DNA from: Desulfobacteraceae bacterium
GTDB taxonomy: Bacteria > Desulfobacterota > Desulfobacteria > Desulfobacterales > Desulfosarcinaceae
Assembly: GCA_027025615.1 (NCBI GenBank)
Contig: JALVQM010000433.1
Coordinates: forward strand, 16,090 to 22,487
DNA: 6,398 bases
Reading direction: 5' to 3'
A program made the translations under genes and the position numbers. How positions within the stretch are numbered: position 1 is the first letter of the stretch; each line of letters opens with the position of its first letter. Of this stretch, positions 1 to 5,619 are shown one piece after another. Below the pieces are notes generated by a model. That model was not told where the DNA came from, ran no database searches, and saw only the letters and a list, made by a program, of their open reading frames with translations.

Positions 1-1197
1 GTAGTTCAGGGTGTCGGGCCTGAAACGGGTGCCCTTGCATTCAGGGCAAGGATAATAACCCCGGTAACGGGACAGAAAAACCCGCACCTGCATTTTGTAT
101 ATTTTTTTCTCCAGTTTTCTGAAAAAACCACGGATTCCGGAAAAACCGGCTCCACCCTGGATGAGCAGATTCTGAACCTTTTGATCAAGCCTGGCAAAAG
201 GGATGTCCATGTCGATACCGCTTTTCCGGCAAAAAGACGACAGGTAGCGGAAATGCCGCCGGTTCTCGCGTCGACCTCCCCAGGGTTTTATGGCACCCTG
301 GTTCAGGGAAAGGCTGTGGTCAGGTATGACCAGATCCATGTCCACATCCATCACCTTGCCAAAACCGCGGCAGCAAGGGCAGGCGCCTGCCGGACTGTTG
401 AAGGAAAAAAGACCCTCGGGCGGGCTGGGAAAATCTAGATCGCATACAGGGCAGTGCAGGCGGCTGGAAAAGGCTATCCTCTTATTGCCGTCCAGCCAGA
501 CACTTACCTGTCCGCCCCCTATAACCAAGCCGGATTCCAGGGAATCGATCAGCCTTTGGCGGTTTTTGAGCTTGCCGGCCGGTAGCCGGTCAATGAGAAC
601 ATCCAGCCGGTGCGGCAAAAGTCCGGTATTGGCGGCAATATCCAATATCCTGCCGTCGACGACGTGACGGTCGTAGCCTTGGCGCAAAAGGCCTTTGACT
701 TTTCCGGGATAGTTTTCCAGGTTTACCGCAGCGCTGACAAGGACTATGCTTTCCGGTTTATGGGCTTGTAGTTTGTGCCAGATGGATGCCGGACTGTCGG
801 AGGAAACCGGCCGGCCGCATTGCCGGCAGTGCAGCACAGCCGCCCTGGCAAAAAGGAGTTTGAAAAAATCGGCCAGGTCCGACATGGTGCCTACGGTTGA
901 ACGGGAAGTACGGAACGGTTCTTTGCCGTCGATGGCTACCGCCGGCGGAATACCCTCTATGCTTTTTACTTCCGGACGGTCCATTCGTTCCAGGAACTGG
1001 CGGGCATACGGAGAAAATGTTTCAACGTAACGCCGCTGGCCTTCGGCATAGAGGGTGTCGAAAGCCAGGGAGGATTTACCGGCGCCTGAAACACCACAGA
1101 CGCCGATTATCCGGTCAAGGGGTATGTCCAGGTCAATATTTTTAAGATTATTACGGGCCACTCCTTTCAGGCGGATGAAATTTTTGGAAACAGCCAT
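1..1197 (-). CDS. uvrA: UvrA-family excinuclease ABC subunit A, N-terminal part (runs off left edge)
   Basis: UvrA is the damage-sensing ABC-type ATPase of nucleotide excision repair; it loads UvrB onto damaged DNA in the cytoplasm. Only the first 399 codons are present and the frame is open to position 1. Visible features: a Walker A loop GVSGAGKSS at about residues 35-43, followed by the UvrA-typical AFDTLYAEGQRRYVE block (45-59); RSTVGTM at 99-105; a zinc-module-like set with C249/C252 and C273/C276 around FSFNSPAGACP; and a further CPECKGTR at 384-391. The ABC signature and second ATPase half lie outside the window. The ATG at 1197 fits the family N-terminus and has AAGGA about 11 bases upstream. 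Wording such as FSPYARQFLERMDRP and IEGIPPAVAID differs from housekeeping UvrA (LSAYARQFL, IEGLSPAI), so this may be a divergent paralogue rather than the main repair copy. The family call is secure; the subtype is not. Confidence 0.93.
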   Translation of the reverse strand, partial: MAVSKNFIRLKGVARNNLKNIDLDIPLDRIIGVCGVSGAGKSSLAFDTLYAEGQRRYVETFSPYARQFLERMDRPEVKSIEGIPPAVAIDGKEPFRTSRSTVGTMSDLADFFKLLFARAAVLHCRQCGRPVSSDSPASIWHKLQAHKPESIVLVSAAVNLENYPGKVKGLLRQGYDRHVVDGRILDIAANTGLLPHRLDVLIDRLPAGKLKNRQRLIDSLESGLVIGGGQVSVWLDGNKRIAFSSRLHCPVCDLDFPSPPEGLFSFNSPAGACPCCRGFGKVMDVDMDLVIPDHSLSLNQGAIKPWGGRRENRRHFRYLSSFCRKSGIDMDIPFARLDQKVQNLLIQGGAGFSGIRGFFRKLEKKIYKMQVRVFLSRYRGYYPCPECKGTRFRPDTLNY

Positions 1198-1265
1198 TTG
1201 GCAAATAGTCCTTGAGTCCGGCATTCATAATTGAAATTATCGGCAACAGACAGGAACAAATCCGT

Positions 1266-1293
1266 ATTATCCTCCAAACAGGTGGAAATTCAA
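1266..1293 (-). promoter_or_regulatory. Candidate sigma-70 promoter for uvrA
   Basis: Read on the minus strand, TTGAAT (1293-1288) and GATAAT (1271-1266) are separated by 16 bases. They match the -35 and -10 consensus at 4/6 and 5/6. Transcription would start about 60 bases before the uvrA ATG. The -35 box lies against the start codon of the divergent isomerase gene and near its AGGTGG ribosome binding site, so the two divergent genes share very little control space. I see no convincing LexA box. Pattern match only. Confidence 0.4.
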
Positions 1294-2094
1294 ATGAGAC
1301 TTGGCGCAATGAACAACCCTATCCAGTCCCTCCCGGGGCAAATCGACGAGATTGCCGGGCTTGGTTTCGACCTGCTGGAGCTGGCAATGGACCCACCCCA
1401 GGCTCACCACAGCCAGGTTTGGAAAATGAGAAACTCCTTTTCCAGGAGGCTGCAACAGGCTGGACTTGGCCTGATTTGTCACCTGCCCACTTTTGTATAT
1501 CCGGCCGACCTGACAGCTTCCATTCGCCAGGCATCCATAACCGAGCTTCTGGAGGCGGCCAGGGTGGCCGCCGGCCTTGGGGCTGAAAAGGTAGTCCTTC
1601 ACCCGCCCCTTGTCAACGGCCTGGGCTCGCATGTACCTGAGCTTAGTTCCAGGTATGTGGCCGAAGCCCTGCATCGGGTGATCCGGCATGCGACAGGTTT
1701 GGGGCTGAGCGTGTGCCTGGAAAACATGTTTCCGGCTTACGGCGGCTTCTGGCATCCGGACCATTTTGATTCCTGGTTGGAAGAATATCCTCAACTAAGG
1801 CTCACCCTTGATGCAGGCCACGCCAACATAGGTTCAAAAAGCGTCAAGGCCCTTGCTTTTGTCAGACGTTACGGCCGGCGCATCGGCCATCTGCACTTGA
1901 GTGACAACGACGGCCGCCGTGACCAGCATCAGGCTCTGGGTACGGCCGGGGTGGATTTCAGATCTTTGGCCGCGGCTGCAACCAGCCTTTCGGCCGACAT
2001 TACAGCCACCCTTGAGGTTTTCAGCCCTGACCGGGCTCAGCTGGCGGCCAGCCGCAAAGCCTGGCTCGCAATGCTTAAGGCCGCTGGGAGCTGA
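1294..2094 (+). CDS. Sugar phosphate isomerase/epimerase-like TIM-barrel protein (AP endonuclease family 2 fold)
   Basis: A 266-residue protein of the xylose-isomerase-like TIM-barrel superfamily (Pfam AP_endonuc_2), a fold used by sugar isomerases, epimerases and endonuclease IV. Candidate metal-site and barrel-strand motifs appear in the usual order: CHLPTF (62-67), VVLHPP (100-105), CLENMF (141-146, E143), LTLDAGHANIG (170-180, D173 and H176), IGHLHLSDNDG (197-207, H199, H201), DQHQALG (210-216) and TLEVF (239-243, E241). This set resembles the divalent-metal ligands of the family. Length is normal. The ATG at 1294 is preceded by AGGTGG at good spacing; an in-frame TTG at 1231 lacks a ribosome binding site and would only add 21 unconserved residues. 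It diverges from uvrA with 96 bases between starts and has no operon partner here. The substrate cannot be read from the sequence; inosose, hydroxypyruvate or sugar-phosphate isomerases are possibilities. A repair endonuclease is less likely because the residues around the motifs do not resemble Nfo. Confidence 0.85.
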   Translation: MRLGAMNNPIQSLPGQIDEIAGLGFDLLELAMDPPQAHHSQVWKMRNSFSRRLQQAGLGLICHLPTFVYPADLTASIRQASITELLEAARVAAGLGAEKVVLHPPLVNGLGSHVPELSSRYVAEALHRVIRHATGLGLSVCLENMFPAYGGFWHPDHFDSWLEEYPQLRLTLDAGHANIGSKSVKALAFVRRYGRRIGHLHLSDNDGRRDQHQALGTAGVDFRSLAAAATSLSADITATLEVFSPDRAQLAASRKAWLAMLKAAGS

Positions 2095-2144
2095 TGCTTT
2101 CTAATTTCATCCGTTTTGCTGTGCCGGGGCCTTTTTGATGATTT

Positions 2145-2171
2145 CGGGCTTTCTGCTTGAAAAAAAGCCCG
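2145..2171 (+). terminator. Stem-loop 3' of the isomerase gene, possible terminator
   Basis: A perfect 8-bp inverted repeat, CGGGCTTT (2145-2152) and AAAGCCCG (2164-2171), has an 11-base loop and lies about 50 bases after the isomerase stop. No T-tract follows on either strand, so it is not a canonical intrinsic terminator. It may instead protect the mRNA 3' end. Confidence 0.3.
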
Positions 2172-2243
2172 GGCCGATCTGACGTACCTTTACCAGTCGG
2201 TTCTTTTCTTAACAAGAAATTCGACACTCCGATTTTGCCCTTT

Positions 2244-2290
2244 CTGGTATGGAACGCAATATACATGTACGTGTCCAAACTGGTATGGAA
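2244..2290. repeat. Pair of 11-bp direct repeats, CTGGTATGGAA
   Basis: CTGGTATGGAA occurs at 2244-2254 and again at 2280-2290, 36 bases apart start to start. The near-palindrome ACATGTACGTGT lies between them. Only two copies exist in the window, so it is not a CRISPR array. It could be a protein binding pair or chance. Confidence 0.4.
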
Positions 2291-2350
2291 ACCGCCGATC
2301 ACCATCTGGAGGCTTGCCACCGGTGTGCAGACAAAGACTGGTCAAACCTG

Positions 2351-2399
2351 GGCCGGAGTTCGTTCTGGCCGCGGGCGCAGGGCTAAGTGTCGCCTTTTT
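2351..2399 (+). terminator. Two tandem hairpins followed by a T-tract; candidate intrinsic terminator or sRNA 3' end
   Basis: The first hairpin pairs GGCCGGAG (2351-2358) with TTCTGGCC (2363-2370) across a TTCG tetraloop, with two G-U pairs. The second pairs GGCG (2374-2377) with CGCC (2391-2394), extended by CA/TG with one bulged T, and is followed directly by TTTTT (2395-2399). The second stem plus T-tract has the form of a modest plus-strand terminator. It is more than 250 bases after the isomerase stop, so it may end either a long 3' UTR or a separate small transcript. Confidence 0.4.
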
Positions 2400-2477
2400 C
2401 ATAATTTCTGAAATCCTTTTGTGGATATACGGCCCGGATGATCATTTGCTATATACATGACGCAGGTGGCCGTAATT

Positions 2478-2597
2478 ATGATGTTGGTTTATGCAATAGA
2501 TATACTTGGATTGACGATTTCACGGGGGATAAAAATAAGCTTGATTTTTGCGCTGGGCTGGTTCATCAGCCAGGGCGCAGCTTTACTGTTTCGTTAG
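2478..2597 (+). CDS. Possible small hydrophobic membrane protein (39 residues, or 46 from 2457)
   Basis: A short frame ends at TAG 2595-2597. From ATG 2478 it gives 39 residues and has AGGTGG eight bases upstream, the same ribosome binding motif used by the isomerase gene. From ATG 2457 it gives 46 residues but lacks a ribosome binding site. Two hydrophobic stretches are visible: VAVIMMLVYAIDILGLTI, which is complete only with the longer start, and ISLIFALGWFISQGAALLF, separated by a short basic turn (SRGIK). That layout suggests a two-helix inner-membrane microprotein. I do not recognise a family. It is not in an operon: it sits between hairpin structures and has no close neighbour on its strand. 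Alternatives are the remnant of a decayed permease or a chance hydrophobic frame. A GC-rich imperfect hairpin (2537-2583) overlaps its 3' half. Confidence 0.33.
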   Translation: MMLVYAIDILGLTISRGIKISLIFALGWFISQGAALLFR

Positions 2598-2607
2598 CCC
2601 GGCCTGG

Positions 2608-2630
2608 GGCCGCTCAAGCGGTTATTCTTT
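2608..2630 (+). terminator. Weak terminator-like hairpin after the small membrane frame
   Basis: CCGC (2610-2613) pairs with GCGG (2618-2621) across a TCAA loop. Two outer G-U pairs extend it, and the T-rich ATTCTTT follows at 2624-2630. It lies 10 bases after the stop of the 2478-2597 frame, where a terminator would be expected if that frame is expressed. The stem is short. Confidence 0.22.
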
Positions 2631-2657
2631 GGCGGGCAATAGACGTTGCTCGCCAAA
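2628..2657. repeat. 12-bp inverted repeat with 6-base loop
   Basis: TTTGGCGGGCAA (2628-2639) pairs with TTGCTCGCCAAA (2646-2657), with a single G-T wobble and the loop TAGACG. It is flanked by T-rich sequence 5' and A-rich sequence 3' on the plus strand, the opposite polarity to an intrinsic terminator. It is better described as a palindrome or structured RNA element of unknown role. Confidence 0.5.
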
Positions 2658-2787
2658 AACGCATGGTCAAATCACGGTCAGCAACCGGTTAAACCAAAAA
2701 ATCACAGATCAGATTTTCATCGGCGTTTTGCCGGTGCTCGACCTCGGCAGGCCAACTTTCCGTTTGCCGGCTTCCACGATGCATTGG

Positions 2788-2836
2788 CCTGAAACAAGGA
2801 TACCGTTTTTTGGGGGGGCGGTATCCCTGTTTCAGG
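2788..2836 (-). repeat. Long palindrome 3' of the ferritin gene; probable 3' UTR hairpin or terminator
   Basis: Two 18-bp arms, 2788-2805 (starting CCTGAAAC) and 2819-2836 (ending GTTTCAGG), enclose a 13-base loop of six T then seven G. One position differs. In plus-strand RNA it is an A-C mismatch, but in minus-strand RNA it is a G-U pair, so the hairpin is uninterrupted only in the ferritin direction. It begins about 50 bases after the ferritin stop. No U-tract follows, so it could be a processed 3' end, an mRNA-stabilising hairpin or a Rho-assisted terminator. On the plus strand a tiny CAGG/CCTG stem with T6 follows at 2844-2860. Confidence 0.6.
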
Positions 2837-2887
2837 TTGAATTCAGGCAGCCTGTTTTTTGCAAACAAATTGCTACCGGTAAAACTA

Positions 2888-3424
2888 TCACGAAGATGAA
2901 GAGTAGGCCTCCGGATCCAGGGGTGAGCCGGTGGGAAACGCCCTCTGGCCCAGCTCCCGGTCCATGAAGAACAGGCCATGCTTGGTATCGCTTACCATGG
3001 CCATTTCTTCGGCGATTTTACCGCTGGTGGCCTCTTCCTCGATCTGCTCCTCGATAAACCAGGTGAGCAGTGGTTGGACCTGGTAGTCTTTTTCCTCCCG
3101 GGCAATATCCATCAGCTCGTTTATCTTGGAAGTTATAAACTGTTCGTGCTTGTAGGCATCCTGCCAGGCTTCCAGGGGTGAATTCCATTCGGTTTTATGC
3201 TGTTTCAAATCAGGCAGCTGGACCTTGGCACCCCTGTCCAGCAGGTGATCAAGGAACTTCATGGCGTGGACCATTTCCTCGTGGGCCTGTCCGCGCATCC
3301 AGCGGCCCATACCATCCAGGTTGGAGGTATGGAAATAGGCAGCCATGGAAAGGTAAAGATAATAGGATTCCAATTCGTGTTTGATCTGGTCGTTGAGGGC
3401 TTGGTTAAGTCTTTCTGAAATCAT
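2888..3424 (-). CDS. ftnA: Bacterial non-haem ferritin (FtnA-type), iron storage
   Basis: A 178-residue ferritin. These proteins form a cytoplasmic 24-subunit shell that oxidises Fe(II) at a di-iron centre and stores it as a ferric mineral. The ferroxidase residues fall at the positions used in E. coli FtnA numbering: E17, E50, H53 (AHEEMVHA), E94, Q127 and E130 (FIEEQIEEE), plus the conserved Y24. Length and four-helix layout are normal; the tail ends in four serines. There are no bacterioferritin haem features to note and no rubredoxin-like C-terminal domain, so it is not a rubrerythrin. The ATG at 3424 is chosen because AAGGAG lies six bases upstream and the family begins at this point; upstream in-frame codons overlap the promoter. 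It is transcribed divergently from fapA. A palindrome overlapping its -10 region may be an iron or redox regulator site, and a large hairpin lies 3' of the gene. Confidence 0.95.
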   Translation of the reverse strand: MISERLNQALNDQIKHELESYYLYLSMAAYFHTSNLDGMGRWMRGQAHEEMVHAMKFLDHLLDRGAKVQLPDLKQHKTEWNSPLEAWQDAYKHEQFITSKINELMDIAREEKDYQVQPLLTWFIEEQIEEEATSGKIAEEMAMVSDTKHGLFFMDRELGQRAFPTGSPLDPEAYSSSS

Positions 3425-3468
3425 TTTTTTCTCCTTGGTAATTCTGGGTAAATTCGAAAACCAGGAAT

Positions 3469-3496
3469 ATAATAAGAACTTATTGCCGGGATGCAA
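3469..3496 (-). promoter_or_regulatory. Candidate ferritin promoter
   Basis: On the minus strand, TTGCAT (3496-3491) and TATTAT (3474-3469) are 16 bases apart. The -10 matches at 5/6; the -35 is weak at 3/6. Transcription would begin roughly 40 bases before the ferritin ATG, leaving a short leader with a strong AAGGAG ribosome binding site. The weak -35 would suit a promoter needing an activator or controlled by a repressor. Confidence 0.4.
3471..3484. promoter_or_regulatory. Palindrome overlapping the ferritin -10, possible operator
   Basis: AATAAGAACTTATT is a perfect 6-bp inverted repeat around a 2-base centre, and it overlaps the proposed -10 and spacer. A/T-rich palindromes in this position are typical of Fur- or PerR-family sites in iron-storage genes, but this one is shorter and does not fit either consensus well. 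The regulator is unknown. Confidence 0.33.
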
Positions 3497-3532
3497 CTTT
3501 AATCCAGGGGAAAGATAGCTATGTTCTGTAAT

Positions 3533-3559
3533 TCAAGTTATTCGTTTAGTAACCGATAG
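3533..3559 (+). promoter_or_regulatory. Sigma-28 (FliA/SigD)-type flagellar promoter for fapA
   Basis: TCAAGTTA (3533-3540), exactly 11 bases, then ACCGATAG (3552-3559). The enterobacterial sigma-28 consensus is TAAAGTTT-N11-GCCGATAA, so each half matches 6/8 with the exact spacer. Transcription would start near 3566, giving a leader of about 63 bases. No good sigma-70 pair was seen nearby: TATAAC at 3579 has TTGTCA only 13 bases before it. The following gene encodes a flagellar-assembly family protein, which supports the call. Confidence 0.6.
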
Positions 3560-3628
3560 TTGTCATTGAGGCAGGCTTTATAACCGGCCTGAAGAGCTAG
3601 AGGTGAAAATTACTATTATGGAGCACCG

Positions 3629-5476
3629 ATGAATCAAAGTTGCCTCTCAAATGATGAACTTTTTGCCAGGATAGCTATTGGAGGAGGGTTTCTTGATGAA
3701 GGCCAGGTAAAGCAGGCCAAAATGCTCCAGAAACTGGTATTGAAGCGTTCAGGCAAGCAGGTGACCCTGGGTAAAATCCTGGCTGCCCTTGGGGAACTTG
3801 ACAAGCAGAAACTGGACACGATTATACGCATGCAAAAAGCCATGGAATGCGGGATAACCGGGCAGGGCAGCGAAGAATCGGCCGTTGATCCTGTTGCGGA
3901 GACCAAGGCACCTGACTTTGAGCTGATAATAGACTCTGATCATATGCAGGCCCGGATCAAGGTGCCGGCTGGAAATCCCGGTAAAATCGATCTCCAGAAG
4001 GTAAAAAAAGAACTGGCAGCCAACAGCATTGTTTTTGGGGTCCTGGATGACCAGGCGATTCAGCAGTACCTGGATGATTCCAGGCAGGATCAAGCCCTGG
4101 TGGTAGCCCGGGGCAAGGAACCTGTCCCGGGTGACCCTCCCGAGATAGTCTACCATTTCGATACAGACCCGTTGAGGATAGGCACTCTCAAGCAGGACGG
4201 TACCATGGACTGGAAAGATCGCGGTAGTTTGCCCCAGGTAAAGCCGGGCGATCTTCTGGCTGAAAAGATAACGTCCGACCCGGGTAAGGCCGGAACCGAT
4301 ATTCTTGGTCGACCGGTTCCTCCGCCGAGGATCAAGGATGTTGTTTTAAAATGCGGGCGCGGGGTTGAAAGGTCGGCCGATGGTACCAAGGCCCTGGCCA
4401 AGATCGGAGGCAGCCCCAGGATTGGTCCCGACGGAAAGCTGATGGTGATGGCCACTTATGTTATTGACGGGGACGTAGGCCTGGAAACCGGTCACGTCAA
4501 TTTTAATGGCCTGATAGATGTCAAGGGTACTGTCCTGACCGGTTTCAAGGTAGAAGGACAGAGCCTGCGGGCTGGAGAGATCCAGGGGGCGGAAATAAAA
4601 CTGGAAGGGGACCTTGTTTGCTACAAGGGAATTTATGGAGCCAGGATATCTATCGGCGGTAAATTGCGGGCCAGCCATGTTCACGACAGCAAGATCTTGG
4701 CGGTCGGGGATATGGTGGTTGAGAGGGAAATATTTGACTCCGACATTGAAGTAAATGGACGCTGCGTTATAGGAGGTGGCAATATAGTCGCCTCCAAAGT
4801 CAGTGCGAAAAAGGGCATCCAGACCATGGATGTGGGTACCGAAGCGGCCAAGCCCAGCCACCTTACTGTTGGTGTCGACAAGATCCTTGAAAGAAAACTG
4901 AATGAAAATAAACAACGTCTTGCCGATTTGGAAAAGTTGCGCTCCGATCTGGAATTGGAAGTTTCCGCCTTGAGCCGGGAGTACGATCAGGTTGGTACTG
5001 AGCTGGGAGAGGTAGCCCAGGAGCAGGATCGCTGCATGGTTGAAAAACGTGAACTGGAAGAGCAGGTCAAAGCTGAAAACAAGGACGGGAAAAAAGTTGA
5101 AAATACGGTTCTGGAAAAGATTGAAAGTCTTGAAACCCGCTACCATGAGCTTGACGACCAGGTAGCTGTTCTAATGGACAGGGAAGATCATTTCAAAGAT
5201 CAAATAAGTGAGAAAAAACGGCTGCTTGAAGAGCTTGTACAGGAAAAAGGGCAGATTCAAAGGCGCCTGGATAAACTTCTGAGAAAGAGAAAAGAAGATC
5301 AGGGAGTGCCGATAATCAAGGTGGCAGGTACAATATTTTCCAAGACAGGGATTCAGGGCCCCCATAGCAACCTGGTCCTGGCAGAGGGCCAGCAACACGT
5401 CAGGATTGCAGAGGTCAGGGAAGGCGGAAGTGGTAAGATGTCCATCTATGGCTTTAAAATTACTCCCCTGCGATGA
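3629..5476 (+). CDS. fapA: FapA/DUF342-family flagellar assembly protein A, with N-terminal extension and long coiled coil
   Basis: A 615-residue protein of the FapA (DUF342, COG1315) family, linked to flagellar assembly and localisation; the biochemical role is poorly defined. Domains by eye: residues 1-70, a helical segment with two half-repeats (GFLDEGQVKQAKMLQ and LGKILAALGELDKQKL), like N-terminal domains of type II secretion/MshE proteins; about 95-265, the FapA N-terminal part with the family hallmark VKPGDLLAEK and GTDILGRPVPPP (204-233); about 275-415, a glycine- and valine-rich stretch with short repeating turns, expected to form a right-handed beta-helix; about 418-557, a charged heptad-rich coiled coil; and 558-615, a short beta-rich end. 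No signal peptide or membrane segment, so cytoplasmic. The ATG at 3629 has GGAG five bases upstream. It is not next to other flagellar genes here, but a sigma-28-like promoter precedes it. The family call is strong; the function is inferred. Confidence 0.9.
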   Translation: MNQSCLSNDELFARIAIGGGFLDEGQVKQAKMLQKLVLKRSGKQVTLGKILAALGELDKQKLDTIIRMQKAMECGITGQGSEESAVDPVAETKAPDFELIIDSDHMQARIKVPAGNPGKIDLQKVKKELAANSIVFGVLDDQAIQQYLDDSRQDQALVVARGKEPVPGDPPEIVYHFDTDPLRIGTLKQDGTMDWKDRGSLPQVKPGDLLAEKITSDPGKAGTDILGRPVPPPRIKDVVLKCGRGVERSADGTKALAKIGGSPRIGPDGKLMVMATYVIDGDVGLETGHVNFNGLIDVKGTVLTGFKVEGQSLRAGEIQGAEIKLEGDLVCYKGIYGARISIGGKLRASHVHDSKILAVGDMVVEREIFDSDIEVNGRCVIGGGNIVASKVSAKKGIQTMDVGTEAAKPSHLTVGVDKILERKLNENKQRLADLEKLRSDLELEVSALSREYDQVGTELGEVAQEQDRCMVEKRELEEQVKAENKDGKKVENTVLEKIESLETRYHELDDQVAVLMDREDHFKDQISEKKRLLEELVQEKGQIQRRLDKLLRKRKEDQGVPIIKVAGTIFSKTGIQGPHSNLVLAEGQQHVRIAEVREGGSGKMSIYGFKITPLR

Positions 5477-5573
5477 AATTTACCTTGCACCCTATCTGCG
5501 GGTCCATGTAATATGTGACCGTTCAACCCCGATTCCGAACTCATCGTTCTTCGTTGATACCCCTTGGCGGCTT

Positions 5574-5593
5574 TGCCCCGGGCAGTTTCTTTT
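5574..5593 (+). terminator. Weak terminator-like element between fapA and the thiolase gene
   Basis: TGCC (5574-5577), a CCG loop and GGCA (5581-5584) are followed by GTTTCTTTT (5585-5593). The 4-bp stem is marginal. The 143-base spacer otherwise shows no strong promoter; a poor TTGCAC/TAATAT pair with an 18-base gap exists at 5485-5514. Whether the thiolase gene is read from fapA or from its own promoter is open. Confidence 0.2.
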
Positions 5594-5619
5594 CGTTACT
5601 TCCAAGCAAGGAGCAAATG

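Larger units (their letters stand above)
2095..2477. other. Intergenic region 3' of the isomerase gene, structured but without a convincing gene
   Basis: Six-frame reading gives only low-complexity or unrecognisable frames. What can be seen: a stem-loop at 2145-2171; a small A/T hairpin TTTCTT-AAC-AAGAAA at 2205-2219; two copies of CTGGTATGGAA 36 bases apart (2244-2254 and 2280-2290); and a pair of hairpins ending in a T-tract at 2351-2399. A weak promoter-like pair (TTGCCC at 2235, TATACA at 2260) precedes the hairpins. It does not match tRNA, tmRNA, SRP RNA, RNase P RNA or a riboswitch class that I can recognise. Confidence 0.5.

Noticed and set aside
1237..1244. Exact sigma-28 -10 sequence GCCGATAA on the minus strand upstream of uvrA
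   Set aside because: The expected -35 position 11 bases upstream matches the consensus at only about 3/8, and uvrA is not a flagellar gene. The 16-base-spaced TTGAAT/GATAAT pair is a better promoter.
2244..2290. Direct repeats as a CRISPR-like unit
   Set aside because: There are only two 11-bp copies, no further spacers or repeats, and no cas gene in the window.
2844..2860. CAGG-CAG-CCTG followed by T6 as a plus-strand terminator
   Set aside because: A 4-bp stem with a 3-base loop is too weak alone, and no well-supported plus-strand gene ends nearby apart from the tentative microprotein.
2548..2967. Plus-strand 139-codon open frame across the spacer and the ferritin 3' end
   Set aside because: It runs through the palindrome and antisense to the ferritin gene. 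Its composition is not protein-like, and there is no ribosome binding site or recognisable domain.
4346..5146. Minus-strand 266-codon open frame inside fapA
   Set aside because: It lies entirely opposite the strongly supported fapA coding sequence and shows no family motif. It is a shadow frame.
5530..5552. ATTCCGAACTCA resembles the conserved loop region of 5S rRNA, with GACCGTTC just before it
   Set aside because: Only about 12 bases match. The flanks lack the rest of the 5S sequence and its helices, and the 143-base spacer starts at the fapA stop. Most likely chance.
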